A DNA stretch of 64,000 bases, from positions 310,001-374,000 of the forward strand of contig NZ_WRPK01000005.1 of NCBI RefSeq assembly GCF_009755815.1, in the 5' to 3' direction. The notes beneath the pieces were generated by a model. It was not told the origin of the DNA, did no database searches, and was given only the letters and a program-made list of their open reading frames with translations. Of the stretch, positions 26,697 to 34,046 are shown piece by piece; position 1 is the first letter of the stretch; each line of letters opens with the position of its first letter. Made by a program: the position numbers and the translations under genes. Source of the stretch: Flavisphingomonas formosensis. Lineage in GTDB: Bacteria; Pseudomonadota; Alphaproteobacteria; Sphingomonadales; Sphingomonadaceae.

Positions 26697-27883
26697 CGGC
26701 CGATCGCCAACCCGCTGAAGGTCTGGTTGACGTGAAGTGCGTGATATTGCTCGCCATAGGTGTTGAAGCCTATGACGCGGCGGTCTGCGAACAGGGCGGA
26801 CATGTCGCGTCCGATCTGCCGCTGCGCGAGCTCGACCGAATTCAGCACGCAATCGAAGCCGATCACCCGATCGATGCCACCCACCGCATCGTCCAGGCGA
26901 TCGAACAGGCCGCGCATCTCGCCGAGCACGTCGTGCGCCTCGCCCAGGGTCAGCACGATTCCCTCGTCGATCGCACAATAGAAGGTGAGGCTGCCGTCGG
27001 GATTGAGCGACTGGACCGAACGGCAATAATATTCGCCGCCGGCGCGGACCATCGGCGGATGGGAGGCGAAGATGGCCGGCCCGAGCTCCTGAAAAGGTAC
27101 GCCCACCAGCCGCGCATATTCCTCGCCGGCCGGTTCGGCGTTGATCTCGCGCACGATGCGGTCGACCGGATCGGCCGCAGTCACCACCATCTTGACCCGG
27201 CCCGGCGAATAATATTGCGAGCGGAAGGCGTGCATGCGGTGGCGGGAGGTCAATATGCCGACCAGCGCCGCGTCGCGCCGGAACACGCCGTCGTGGAAGA
27301 CGAACGTCTCGCGAAAATCGAGGCCGTCGCCGGACGAGCCGCCGATCAGCGGAATGTCCCCCAGCGCATCCTGCACGGTAATGGTCAGCATCTCCTCGCG
27401 GTGCGACAATCCGTCGACGAGGAAGATCGCCGCGCGGCTCACGTCCGGGCCGAGCGGTCTGGCTCGTTCCGCCGCATCGGCGACGAGGGCGCGGACCGCC
27501 TGATGGGCATGGGCCGCCTCGAACCGGTCGAGCTCGTCGAAGCGCACCGCGGAAAAGGCGAAGGCGTCCGCGGGAAAGCCGATCGCGGTGATCGTCCCCT
27601 CGCACAGCCCCTCCGGCGTGATCTCGCCCGAGGAGGTGCAGCCGATGACGGTCAGCCCTTCGCTGCGCGCCGCGATCGCCGACGCCAGCTTGGCGAGATC
27701 GTAGCGGCTGGAGCAGAACAGGATGACGCCGCTCAGCGTGGGCGGGTCCAATTCGCGAAACACCGCCTCGATGGCCAGCACGGGGTCGGCGAGGTCGGAT
27801 GAGGCGGCGCGAACGATCGGTGTATTCTGGTTTTTATCTCTCTCCATGGGCGCGACTATGCCAGCCGTGGCCGGCGGCGTCAT
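26693..27883 (-). CDS. FIST-domain sensor protein (NosP-like)
   Basis: 396 residues with FIST N (GVILFCSSRYDLAKLASAIAARSEGLTVIGCTSSGEITPEG, IPLIGGSSGDGLDF) and FIST C (about 230-390, NPDGSLTFYCAIDEGIVLTLGE, VIGFDCVLNSVEL, GFNTYGEQYHALHVNQTFSGLAIG). In Pseudomonas the FIST protein NosP binds heme, senses nitric oxide and acts on the kinase NahK encoded beside it. Here the gene overlaps the NahK-like kinase gene, so the same partnership is likely. Heme binding is not shown by sequence. ATG at 27883 is taken because GGGAGAGG precedes it; ATG at 27847 is the alternative and lacks such a site. Confidence 0.83.
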   Translation of the reverse strand: MTPPATAGIVAPMERDKNQNTPIVRAASSDLADPVLAIEAVFRELDPPTLSGVILFCSSRYDLAKLASAIAARSEGLTVIGCTSSGEITPEGLCEGTITAIGFPADAFAFSAVRFDELDRFEAAHAHQAVRALVADAAERARPLGPDVSRAAIFLVDGLSHREEMLTITVQDALGDIPLIGGSSGDGLDFRETFVFHDGVFRRDAALVGILTSRHRMHAFRSQYYSPGRVKMVVTAADPVDRIVREINAEPAGEEYARLVGVPFQELGPAIFASHPPMVRAGGEYYCRSVQSLNPDGSLTFYCAIDEGIVLTLGEAHDVLGEMRGLFDRLDDAVGGIDRVIGFDCVLNSVELAQRQIGRDMSALFADRRVIGFNTYGEQYHALHVNQTFSGLAIGR

Positions 27884-27902
27884 CACCTCTCCCGTGCGGC
27901 GC

Positions 27903-28301
27903 TCACGCGCCGGTTTGCGGCGGGCCTGCAGCTTCAAGCGCATCGGCTTCCTCATCGGTGAAGACGCGGCTGCGGACGATGAAGCGCATGCCCTCCGGCC
28001 CCTCCAGCGAGAAGCCGGCGCCGCGGCCGGGCACGACGTCGATCGTCACCTGGGTGTGGCGCCAATAATCGAACTGGGCGGCACCGATCCACACCGGGAT
28101 ATCGCCCCGCGTGCCGACATGGCCGAGCAGCACGTCCTGGCCGCCGACCCGGAACTCGCCGGCAGGATAGCACATCGGCGCCGAGCCGTCGCAGCAGCCG
28201 CCCGACTGATGGAACATCAGCGGCCCGTGCATTGCCTCCAGCCGGGCCATCAAGGCGTCCGCGGCAGGAGTGGCGAGGATGCGGGGTGGAGGGTTCATCA
28301 T
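27903..28301 (-). CDS. DUF779 family protein
   Basis: 132 residues: an N-terminal part with LMARLEAMHGPLMFHQSGGCCDGSAPMCYPAGEF, a metal-site-like Cys cluster, then VLLGHVGTRGDIPVWIGAAQFDYWRHTQVTIDVVPGRGAGFSLEGPEGMRF. The family has no proven function but commonly sits next to aldehyde dehydrogenases of the AcoD/ExaC kind, as here (ALDH gene ends 98 bases upstream). Two adjacent ATGs (28301, 28298) are possible starts. A terminator lies between it and the ALDH gene, and only 19 bases separate it from the FIST gene, so it may lead the DUF779-FIST-kinase operon. Confidence 0.85.
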   Translation of the reverse strand: MMNPPPRILATPAADALMARLEAMHGPLMFHQSGGCCDGSAPMCYPAGEFRVGGQDVLLGHVGTRGDIPVWIGAAQFDYWRHTQVTIDVVPGRGAGFSLEGPEGMRFIVRSRVFTDEEADALEAAGPPQTGA

Positions 28302-28312
28302 CCACTTTCCCG

Positions 28313-28333
28313 AAAAAAGGGGGGGCGGCGGGC
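28313..28333 (-). terminator. Rho-independent terminator after aldehyde dehydrogenase (stem extends to 28353)
   Basis: On the minus strand, GGCGGCGGGC (28353-28344) pairs perfectly with GCCCGCCGCC (28333-28324) around a 10-base loop. Five C and then six T (28318-28313) follow. Position just past the ALDH stop supports an intrinsic terminator separating it from DUF779. Confidence 0.75.
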
Positions 28334-28399
28334 TCCGGGAGAGGCCCGCCGCCTGGCGAGGGAGGCCGAAAGGGGGTGAGGCCTCCCCCGGGGAGAGCC

Positions 28400-29920
28400 T
28401 CAGAAGAAGCCGAGCGCCTTGGGACTGTAGCTGACGAGCAGATTCTTGGTCTGCTGATAATGATCCAGCATCATCCTGTGATTCTCTCGGCCGATGCCCG
28501 ACTGCTTGTATCCGCCGAAGGCGGCATGGGCGGGATAGGCATGGTAGCAGTTGGTCCAGACGCGGCCGGCCTGGATGCCGCGGCCCATGCGATAGGCACG
28601 GGTGCCGTCGCGGGTCCACACGCCGGCGCCGAGGCCGTAGAGCGTGTCGTTGGCGAGGGCGAGCGCATCGGCATCGTCCTTGAACGTCGTCACCGCGACG
28701 ACCGGGCCGAAAATCTCCTCCTGGAAGACGCGCATCCGGTTATGGCCTTCGAGGATCGTCGGCTCGACATAATAGCCGCTCTCGAGTTCGCCGCCGAGCG
28801 CGGCACGCTTGCCGCCGGTCAGCACCTTCGCGCCCTCGTCCTGGCCGATCGCGATATAGGAGAGGATCTTCTCCAGCTGGTCGTTGGAGGCCTGCGCGCC
28901 GATCATCGTCGCGGCGTCCAGCGGGCTGCCCTGCTTGATCTTCCGCACGCGCGCCACCGCCTTCTCGATGAAGCGGTCATAGATGCTTTCGTGGACCAGC
29001 GCCCGGCTCGGGCAGGTGCAGACCTCGCCCTGGTTGAGCGCGAACATCGCGAAGCCTTCCAGCGCCTTGTCGAGATAGTCATCATCCTCGGCCATCACGT
29101 CGGCGAAGAAGATGTTGGGGCTCTTGCCACCCAGCTCGAGCGTCACCGGGATCAGGTTCTCGGTGGCATATTGCATGATCAGCCGGCCGGTGGTGGTCTC
29201 GCCGGTGAAGGCGATCTTGGCGATCCGCTTGTTCTGCGCCAGTGGCTTGCCCGCTTCCACGCCGAAGCCGTTAACTACGTTGAGCACGCCCTCGGGCAGC
29301 AGGTCGGCAATGATCTCGACCAGCACCATGATCGACATCGGCGTCTGCTCGGCCGGCTTCAGCACCACGCAATTGCCCGCCGCTAGCGCCGGCGCCAGCT
29401 TCCACGTCGCCATCAGCAGCGGGAAGTTCCACGGGATGATCTGGCCGACGACGCCCAGCGGCTCGTGGAAATGATAGGCGATCGTGTCATGGTCGATCTC
29501 GGAAATCGATCCTTCCTGCGCGCGCAGGCAGCCGGCAAAATAGCGGAAATGGTCGACCGCCAGCGGCAGGTCCGCCGCGGTCGTCTCGCGGATCGGCTTG
29601 CCGTTGTCGATCGTCTCGACCAGCGCCAGCAGGTCCAGCTTCTGCTCGATCCGGTCGGCGATCCGGTTGAGCACCAGCGCGCGCTCCGCCGGCGATGTCT
29701 GTCCCCATTTCTCGCGCGCCGCATGCGCGGCGTCCAGCGCAAGCTCGATATCCTCCGCCGTCGAGCGCGCGATGCTGCACACCGTCTTGCCCGTCACCGG
29801 CGAGGGATTGTCGAAATATTGGCCACGCACCGGCGCCACCCATCGGCCCCCGATGAAATTGTCGTAACGCGAACGGATAACGACATTGCCTTTCAGCTGG
29901 TCCAGAGCCTGCTGCAACAT
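28400..29920 (-). CDS. exaC: Acetaldehyde/aldehyde dehydrogenase (ExaC/AcoD-like)
   Basis: 506 residues of the ALDH superfamily. Visible: [46 protein letters not shown] with the general base, and [11 protein letters not shown] with the catalytic Cys; the C-terminus has [14 protein letters not shown]. The EVCTCPSR form and the long C-terminal tail ending SPKALGFF are typical of AcoD/ExaC enzymes that oxidise acetaldehyde with NAD in the cytoplasm. AGGAGAG precedes the ATG. It is divergent from pseudoazurin across 159 bp that contain a perfect inverted repeat (30001-30022). It supplies the second step of alcohol oxidation in this locus. Confidence 0.92.
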   Translation of the reverse strand: MLQQALDQLKGNVVIRSRYDNFIGGRWVAPVRGQYFDNPSPVTGKTVCSIARSTAEDIELALDAAHAAREKWGQTSPAERALVLNRIADRIEQKLDLLALVETIDNGKPIRETTAADLPLAVDHFRYFAGCLRAQEGSISEIDHDTIAYHFHEPLGVVGQIIPWNFPLLMATWKLAPALAAGNCVVLKPAEQTPMSIMVLVEIIADLLPEGVLNVVNGFGVEAGKPLAQNKRIAKIAFTGETTTGRLIMQYATENLIPVTLELGGKSPNIFFADVMAEDDDYLDKALEGFAMFALNQGEVCTCPSRALVHESIYDRFIEKAVARVRKIKQGSPLDAATMIGAQASNDQLEKILSYIAIGQDEGAKVLTGGKRAALGGELESGYYVEPTILEGHNRMRVFQEEIFGPVVAVTTFKDDADALALANDTLYGLGAGVWTRDGTRAYRMGRGIQAGRVWTNCYHAYPAHAAFGGYKQSGIGRENHRMMLDHYQQTKNLLVSYSPKALGFF

Positions 29921-30000
29921 GATCACTCTCCTGGGTGCCCGGAATTCGGATCGACTCGGCGATCCCCGTCCTGATGACAGTCGCATGCCGCGGGATGGGC

Positions 30001-30022
30001 TTGCCATAGCACCAAATGGCAA
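30001..30022. promoter_or_regulatory. Perfect inverted repeat in divergent exaC-like/pseudoazurin promoter
   Basis: TTGCCAT-N8-ATGGCAA is a perfect 7-bp inverted repeat, 57 bases before the pseudoazurin start and about 80 before the ALDH start. Its spacing matches the 20-bp box of the neighbouring promoters, but the arms and centre differ in several fixed positions. It may be a diverged copy or the site of another regulator. Confidence 0.5.
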
Positions 30023-30079
30023 TTGGCGTCGCCGGACGATCGCCCGACAACGACCCGCAACCAATTTGGAGAGGTGTTC

Positions 30080-30526
30080 ATGTCGATCAAGGCGCTGCGT
30101 GCCGCCATCCTCCTGTCCGCGGTCCTGGCCGTGCCGGTCATGGCGAAGGACATCACGGTGCAGATGAAGAGCCAGGGAGCCGCGGGCATGATGGTGTTCG
30201 AGCCGAGCCTGGTGAAGGCCAATGTCGGCGACACCATCCATTTCGTGCCGACCGATCCCAGCCACAATGCCGAGCCGATCCCCAGCATGCTGCCGGACGG
30301 CGTGACCGCACCGGCCGGCGCGATGAACAAGGAATATATCCTCACCCTGACCAAGCCCGGTCTCTACGGCATCAAGTGCAAGCCGCATTACACCATGGGC
30401 ATGGTCGCGCTCATCAAGGCAGGCAAGGGCGCGGCGCCGAATGCGGCCGCCGCGGCGGCCGCCGCAGCCAAGTTGCCGCCGCTGGCCGGCAAGCGCATGG
30501 CTCCGATGCTTGCGGAAGCGAAATAA
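30080..30526 (+). CDS. Pseudoazurin (type 1 blue copper protein)
   Basis: 148 residues with a signal peptide ([22 protein letters not shown]). The copper ligands are His62 (SHNAEPI), Cys100, His103 and Met108 in the spacing C-x2-H-x4-M, that of pseudoazurin. It carries single electrons in the periplasm. The C-terminus has an unusual run of nine alanines and a basic tail (about 119-148). TTGGAGAGG precedes ATG. Position between aldehyde dehydrogenase and pqqA suggests it accepts electrons from the quinoprotein or its cytochrome; pseudoazurins are better known as donors to nitrite reductase, of which there is no sign here. Confidence 0.92.
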   Translation: MSIKALRAAILLSAVLAVPVMAKDITVQMKSQGAAGMMVFEPSLVKANVGDTIHFVPTDPSHNAEPIPSMLPDGVTAPAGAMNKEYILTLTKPGLYGIKCKPHYTMGMVALIKAGKGAAPNAAAAAAAAAKLPPLAGKRMAPMLAEAK

Positions 30527-30825
30527 TGGCGCTGTTGTTCGTATCCTATGAGGCCGGCGCCGAGGCGCGCTTCGATCGCGATTATTATGTCGCGACCCAT
30601 CTGCCGCTGGTGGAGCGGCTGTGGGGACCGCTCGGCCTGCGTTCCGCCCAGGCCTATTTCCCGGCATCCGACGGCGCCGCCATCATCGCGATCGCCGCGC
30701 TCTTCTTCGAGAGCGACGATGCGATCGGCGCGGCGCTCGGCTCGGCCGGCACGGCGGAAATATTGGCCGACCTCGCGAACTTCACGGACGTTGCACCGAC
30801 GCTGTCGCGCGGTGTAGCGCCCTGA
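30526..30825 (+). CDS. EthD-like small protein
   Basis: 99 residues. [37 protein letters not shown] and the end [14 protein letters not shown] fit the EthD dimeric alpha-beta barrel family, which often accompanies oxidation systems without a settled role. Its ATG shares the last A of the pseudoazurin stop codon (TAATG), so the two are translationally coupled. No signal peptide is seen, so it would stay in the cytoplasm, unlike its neighbour. It lies 110 bases before pqqA. Confidence 0.8.
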   Translation: MALLFVSYEAGAEARFDRDYYVATHLPLVERLWGPLGLRSAQAYFPASDGAAIIAIAALFFESDDAIGAALGSAGTAEILADLANFTDVAPTLSRGVAP

Positions 30826-30847
30826 GCGGAAATGGACGGCTGCGGCT

Positions 30848-30867
30848 GGACCTTAGTATCATGGTCC
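30848..30867 (+). promoter_or_regulatory. PQQ-regulon box, pqqA copy
   Basis: GGACCTTAGTATCATGGTCC lies 69 bases before pqqA. The arms GGACC and GGTCC are a perfect inverted repeat, and the centre keeps RGTAY. It is the most symmetrical of the four copies. Confidence 0.65.
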
Positions 30868-30935
30868 GCGGGGCGCGGCCGAATCATCCTGCCCCCTTGC
30901 GCTGGCATCCCGCCAGGCAAATTGGAGAGTGTGAC

Positions 30936-31019
30936 ATGAGCTGGAAGACCCCCAAGATCGTCGAAATCGCGCTGGGTGCCGAGATTAATTGCTACGCCTG
31001 CGCCGAGATGCCCGCCTGA
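30936..31019 (+). CDS. pqqA: PQQ precursor peptide PqqA
   Basis: A 27-residue peptide (MSWKTPKIVEIALGAEINCY, then ACAEMPA). Glu16 and Tyr20 in the E-x3-Y motif are the residues joined and processed to make pyrroloquinoline quinone. The WKTPKI start and CYACAE end are typical. TTGGAGAG precedes the ATG. It heads the pqqABCDE operon and has a regulon box 69 bases upstream. It is shorter than most annotation cut-offs, so it is easily missed. Confidence 0.96.
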   Translation: MSWKTPKIVEIALGAEINCYACAEMPA

Positions 31020-31026
31020 ACCACCG

Positions 31027-31929
31027 ATGCGCATTCTGGTGCTGGGGGCGGCCGCCGGCGGCGGCTTCCCCCAGTGGAATTGCAACTGCACCGCGTGCCG
31101 CCGATCGCGTTCGGGCGATCCGGCGGCACCGGCCAGGAGCCAGGCCGGCTTCGCCGTCAGCAGGGACGGCGCCCGATGGCATCTCGTCAATGCCTCGCCG
31201 GACCTGCGCGAACAGATAGCGCGCACGCCGCAGCTTCATTCGCAGGACGGCCTGCGCGGCTCGCCGATCCGCAGTGTGGTGCTGACCGGCGGCGACATCG
31301 ACGTGATCGCCGGCCTGCTCAACCTGCGCGAGCGTCAGCCGCTGACGATCCACGCGACGGCGTCGGTGCACGCGATACTGGATGCCAATCCGGTGTTCGA
31401 CGTGCTGGCCCGTGACGTGGTGATGCGGCCGGAGCTACGCCTGGACGAGCCGTTCCTGCTTGAACAAGGCCTGTCGGCCACCCTCTTCGCGGTGCCCGGC
31501 AAGGTCCCGCTCTACATGGAGAGCGGGGAGGAGATGCAGCCGATCGTCGTCGACGGCACCACGGTCGGCCTGCTCCTGGAGGATGGCGCGAGCCGCGCTT
31601 TCATCATCCCGGGCTGCGCGGCAATGACGCCGGATCTCGCCGAACGGCTGCGCGGTGCCGACATGGTCTTTTTCGACGGCACGCTCTGGCACGATGACGA
31701 GATGATCGAGGCCGGGCTGGGCAAGAAGACGGGACGGCGCATGGGTCATATGAGCCTGGCCGGTCCGGAGGGCACGCTCGCTGCCTTCGACAGCTTGGAA
31801 GTCAAAAACAAGATATTGATACATATGAACAATTCAAATCCCGTCCTGCTGGCGGACAGCAAGGAACGTGCGGCGGCCGAAGCGGCCGGCTGGATCGTTC
31901 CGGAGGATGGGCTGGAGGTGGTGCCATGA
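31027..31929 (+). CDS. pqqB: PQQ biosynthesis protein PqqB
   Basis: 300 residues of the metallo-beta-lactamase fold. The N-terminus MRILVLGAAAGGGFPQWNCNC holds the zinc-binding Cys motif (CNCTAC) seen in PqqB, and LTGGDIDVIAGLLNLRERQPLTIHAT and MGHMSLAGPEGTLAAFDSL follow. PqqB is needed for PQQ formation, probably as a hydroxylase acting on the processed Glu-Tyr. The start lies seven bases after pqqA and the stop overlaps pqqC (ATGA). There is no good ribosome site, in line with coupling to pqqA. Confidence 0.95.
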   Translation: MRILVLGAAAGGGFPQWNCNCTACRRSRSGDPAAPARSQAGFAVSRDGARWHLVNASPDLREQIARTPQLHSQDGLRGSPIRSVVLTGGDIDVIAGLLNLRERQPLTIHATASVHAILDANPVFDVLARDVVMRPELRLDEPFLLEQGLSATLFAVPGKVPLYMESGEEMQPIVVDGTTVGLLLEDGASRAFIIPGCAAMTPDLAERLRGADMVFFDGTLWHDDEMIEAGLGKKTGRRMGHMSLAGPEGTLAAFDSLEVKNKILIHMNNSNPVLLADSKERAAAEAAGWIVPEDGLEVVP

Positions 31930-32666
31930 CGACGATGCCCCTGACGCCCGATGGCCTCGAAGCCGCGCTGCGCGCGATCGGGGCGGAGCGCTATCATAAT
32001 CTCCACCCCTTTCACCGCCTGCTCCATGACGGCCGGCTGGCGCGCGGTCAGGTCCAGGCGTGGGCGCTCAACCGCTATTATTATCAGAGCCAGATCCCGG
32101 TGAAGGACGCGATCCTGCTCTCCCGCCTGCCGACCTCCGAGCTGCGCCGCGAATGGCGCCGCCGCATCGAGGATCATGACGGCGACGGCAGCCAGCCGGG
32201 CGGCATCGCGCGCTGGCTGAGGCTGGTCGAGGGCGTCGGGCTGGATCCGGCCTTGGCCGAGCGCGGCGAGGGGATCTTGCCGGCAACGCGCTTCGCGGTG
32301 GATGCCTATGTCCATTTCGTCCGCGATCGGAGCCTGCTGGAAGCGATCGCTTCGTCTTTGACCGAGCTGTTCTCGCCCACCATCATCGCGGAGCGCGTGT
32401 CCGGTATGCTCGCCAACTATGATTGGATCACCCGCGACACGCTGGCTTATTTCACGCCGCGGCTGACGCAGGCGCCGAAGGACAGCGATTTCGCGCTGGC
32501 CTATGTGCGCGAGCATGCGATCACCGCGGAACAGCAGCAGGCGGTGCTCGCCGCCTTGCGTTTCAAATGCGACGTGCTGTGGGCGCAGCTCGATGCGCTC
32601 TACCTCGCTTATGTCGCGCCGGGGATGATCGCGCCGGGCGCCTTCGTACCGGAACCGCGGGCATGA
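31926..32666 (+). CDS. pqqC: Pyrroloquinoline-quinone synthase PqqC
   Basis: 246 residues, all helical, with the PqqC pattern YHNLHPFHRLLHDGRLARGQVQAWALNRYYYQSQIPVKDAILLSRLP near the start and AFVPEPRA at the end. It performs the last, cofactor-free oxidation and ring closure that gives PQQ. Both ends overlap neighbours by four bases (ATGA at 31926 and 32663), so pqqBCDE is one tightly coupled unit. Confidence 0.96.
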   Translation: MTTMPLTPDGLEAALRAIGAERYHNLHPFHRLLHDGRLARGQVQAWALNRYYYQSQIPVKDAILLSRLPTSELRREWRRRIEDHDGDGSQPGGIARWLRLVEGVGLDPALAERGEGILPATRFAVDAYVHFVRDRSLLEAIASSLTELFSPTIIAERVSGMLANYDWITRDTLAYFTPRLTQAPKDSDFALAYVREHAITAEQQQAVLAALRFKCDVLWAQLDALYLAYVAPGMIAPGAFVPEPRA

Positions 32667-32938
32667 GCGGCGGTGAGGATGCGCTGCCGCGCTTCCGCCG
32701 CGGGGTGCGCTTCCGCTTCGACGAGATACGCCAGCAATGGACGCTGCTCGCGCCGGAAAAGCTGTTCCTGCCCGACGAGACGGGTACCGAGATATTGAAG
32801 CTGGTGGATGGCGAGCGCTCGGCGGGGGCGATCATCGACGATCTCGCCGCCCGGTTCGATGCGCCGCGCGACGTGATCGCCACCGACGTGCTGGCGACGC
32901 TCGACGATCTGGCCGCGCGGGGGGCGCTGACGCTGTGA
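32663..32938 (+). CDS. pqqD: PqqD, PqqA-binding chaperone
   Basis: 91 residues with the PqqD winged-helix pattern: PRFRRGVRFRFDEIRQQWTLLAPEKLFLPDETGTEILKLVDGERS, then a helical part DDLAARFDAPRDVIATDVLATLDDLAARGAL. PqqD binds PqqA and presents it to the radical-SAM enzyme PqqE. It is separate from PqqC here (in some methylotrophs the two are fused). GTGA overlap joins it to pqqE. Confidence 0.95.
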   Translation: MSGGEDALPRFRRGVRFRFDEIRQQWTLLAPEKLFLPDETGTEILKLVDGERSAGAIIDDLAARFDAPRDVIATDVLATLDDLAARGALTL

Positions 32939-34032
32939 GCGCGGTCCCGCCGCCGATGGGGCTGATCGTCGAGCTCACCCATCGCTGCCCGCTGCAATGC
33001 GCCTATTGCTCCAACCCGCTCGCGCTGGTGCCGCGCAGCGACGAGCTGGACACAGAGACGCTCTGCCGCGTGCTCGACGAAGCGGCAGCGCTCGGCGTGC
33101 TGCAGGTGCATTTCTCCGGCGGCGAACCGATGGCGCGCACAGATCTCGCCGCGCTCGTCGCCCATGCCAATCGCCGCGGCATCTATACCAACATCATCAC
33201 CTCCGGCGTGCTGCTCGACAGGCAGCGCATGGAGGCATTGCTGGCCGCCGGCATCGATCATATCCAGCTCAGCTTCCAGGACAGCGAGGCGCAGCGCGCG
33301 GACGACTTCGGCCATTATCGCGGTGCCCATGCCAGGAAGCTGGCCGCGGCCGAGCTGATCCGCGAGGCGGGCCTGCCGCTCACCGCCAATTTCGTCGTCC
33401 ATCGCGCCAATCTCGATCGGCTGCCGGCCATGATGGCGCTCGGCGAAGCATTGGGCGCGGAGCGGATGGAGATCGCCCATGTCCAATATTATGGCTGGGC
33501 GCTGGCCAATCGCGCGAGCCTGCTGCCCAGCGCCGATCAACTCGCCGAGGCGACCCGTCTGGTCGAGGAGGCGCGGCAGCGGCTGCGCGGACGGATCGCG
33601 ATCGATTATGTCGTCCCCGACTATTATGCGGCCCGGCCGAAGGCCTGCATGGGCGGTTGGGGCCAGCGCTTCATCAACCTGTCGCCCTCCGGCCACGCAC
33701 TGCCCTGCCACGCCGCCGAAACCATCCCGGGCATGATCTTTCCCTCGGTGCGCGAGCAGACGCTGCGTAGCATCTGGGAGGAAGCCGAGGCGTTCGCCCG
33801 CTTCCGCGGCACGGACTGGATGCCCGATCCCTGCCGGAGCTGCGATCGCCGCGAGATCGATTGGGGCGGCTGCCGCTGCCAGGCGCTGGCGCTGGCCGGC
33901 GATGCCGCCGCCACCGATCCGGTCTGCGACCGCGCCCCGGATCGCGCCGGTCTGCTCGCCGCGCTCGACGATCGCGCACCTGCCGAGGATATCCGGCCGC
34001 GCCGTTATGGCGCGCGGCTCGAGCCCGCCTGA
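32935..34032 (+). CDS. pqqE: Radical-SAM enzyme PqqE
   Basis: 365 residues. The radical-SAM cluster is CPLQCAYC (Cys18, Cys22, Cys25), followed by HFSGGEPMARTDL. The C-terminal SPASM domain has the auxiliary-cluster cysteines CMGGWG, LPCHAAETIPGM and CRSCDRREIDWGGCRCQAL. PqqE joins Glu and Tyr of PqqA by a carbon-carbon bond. The start is GTG, overlapping the pqqD stop. No pqqF/pqqG peptidase follows; the next gene is DUF3422, so the protease step must be encoded elsewhere. Confidence 0.96.
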   Translation: MSAVPPPMGLIVELTHRCPLQCAYCSNPLALVPRSDELDTETLCRVLDEAAALGVLQVHFSGGEPMARTDLAALVAHANRRGIYTNIITSGVLLDRQRMEALLAAGIDHIQLSFQDSEAQRADDFGHYRGAHARKLAAAELIREAGLPLTANFVVHRANLDRLPAMMALGEALGAERMEIAHVQYYGWALANRASLLPSADQLAEATRLVEEARQRLRGRIAIDYVVPDYYAARPKACMGGWGQRFINLSPSGHALPCHAAETIPGMIFPSVREQTLRSIWEEAEAFARFRGTDWMPDPCRSCDRREIDWGGCRCQALALAGDAAATDPVCDRAPDRAGLLAALDDRAPAEDIRPRRYGARLEPA

Positions 34033-34046
34033 CCCGGCTCGCCGGC

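Noticed and set aside
30080-30526. Pseudoazurin as part of a denitrification cluster
   Set aside because: No nitrite, nitric-oxide or nitrous-oxide reductase gene is in the window; all neighbours belong to PQQ alcohol oxidation.
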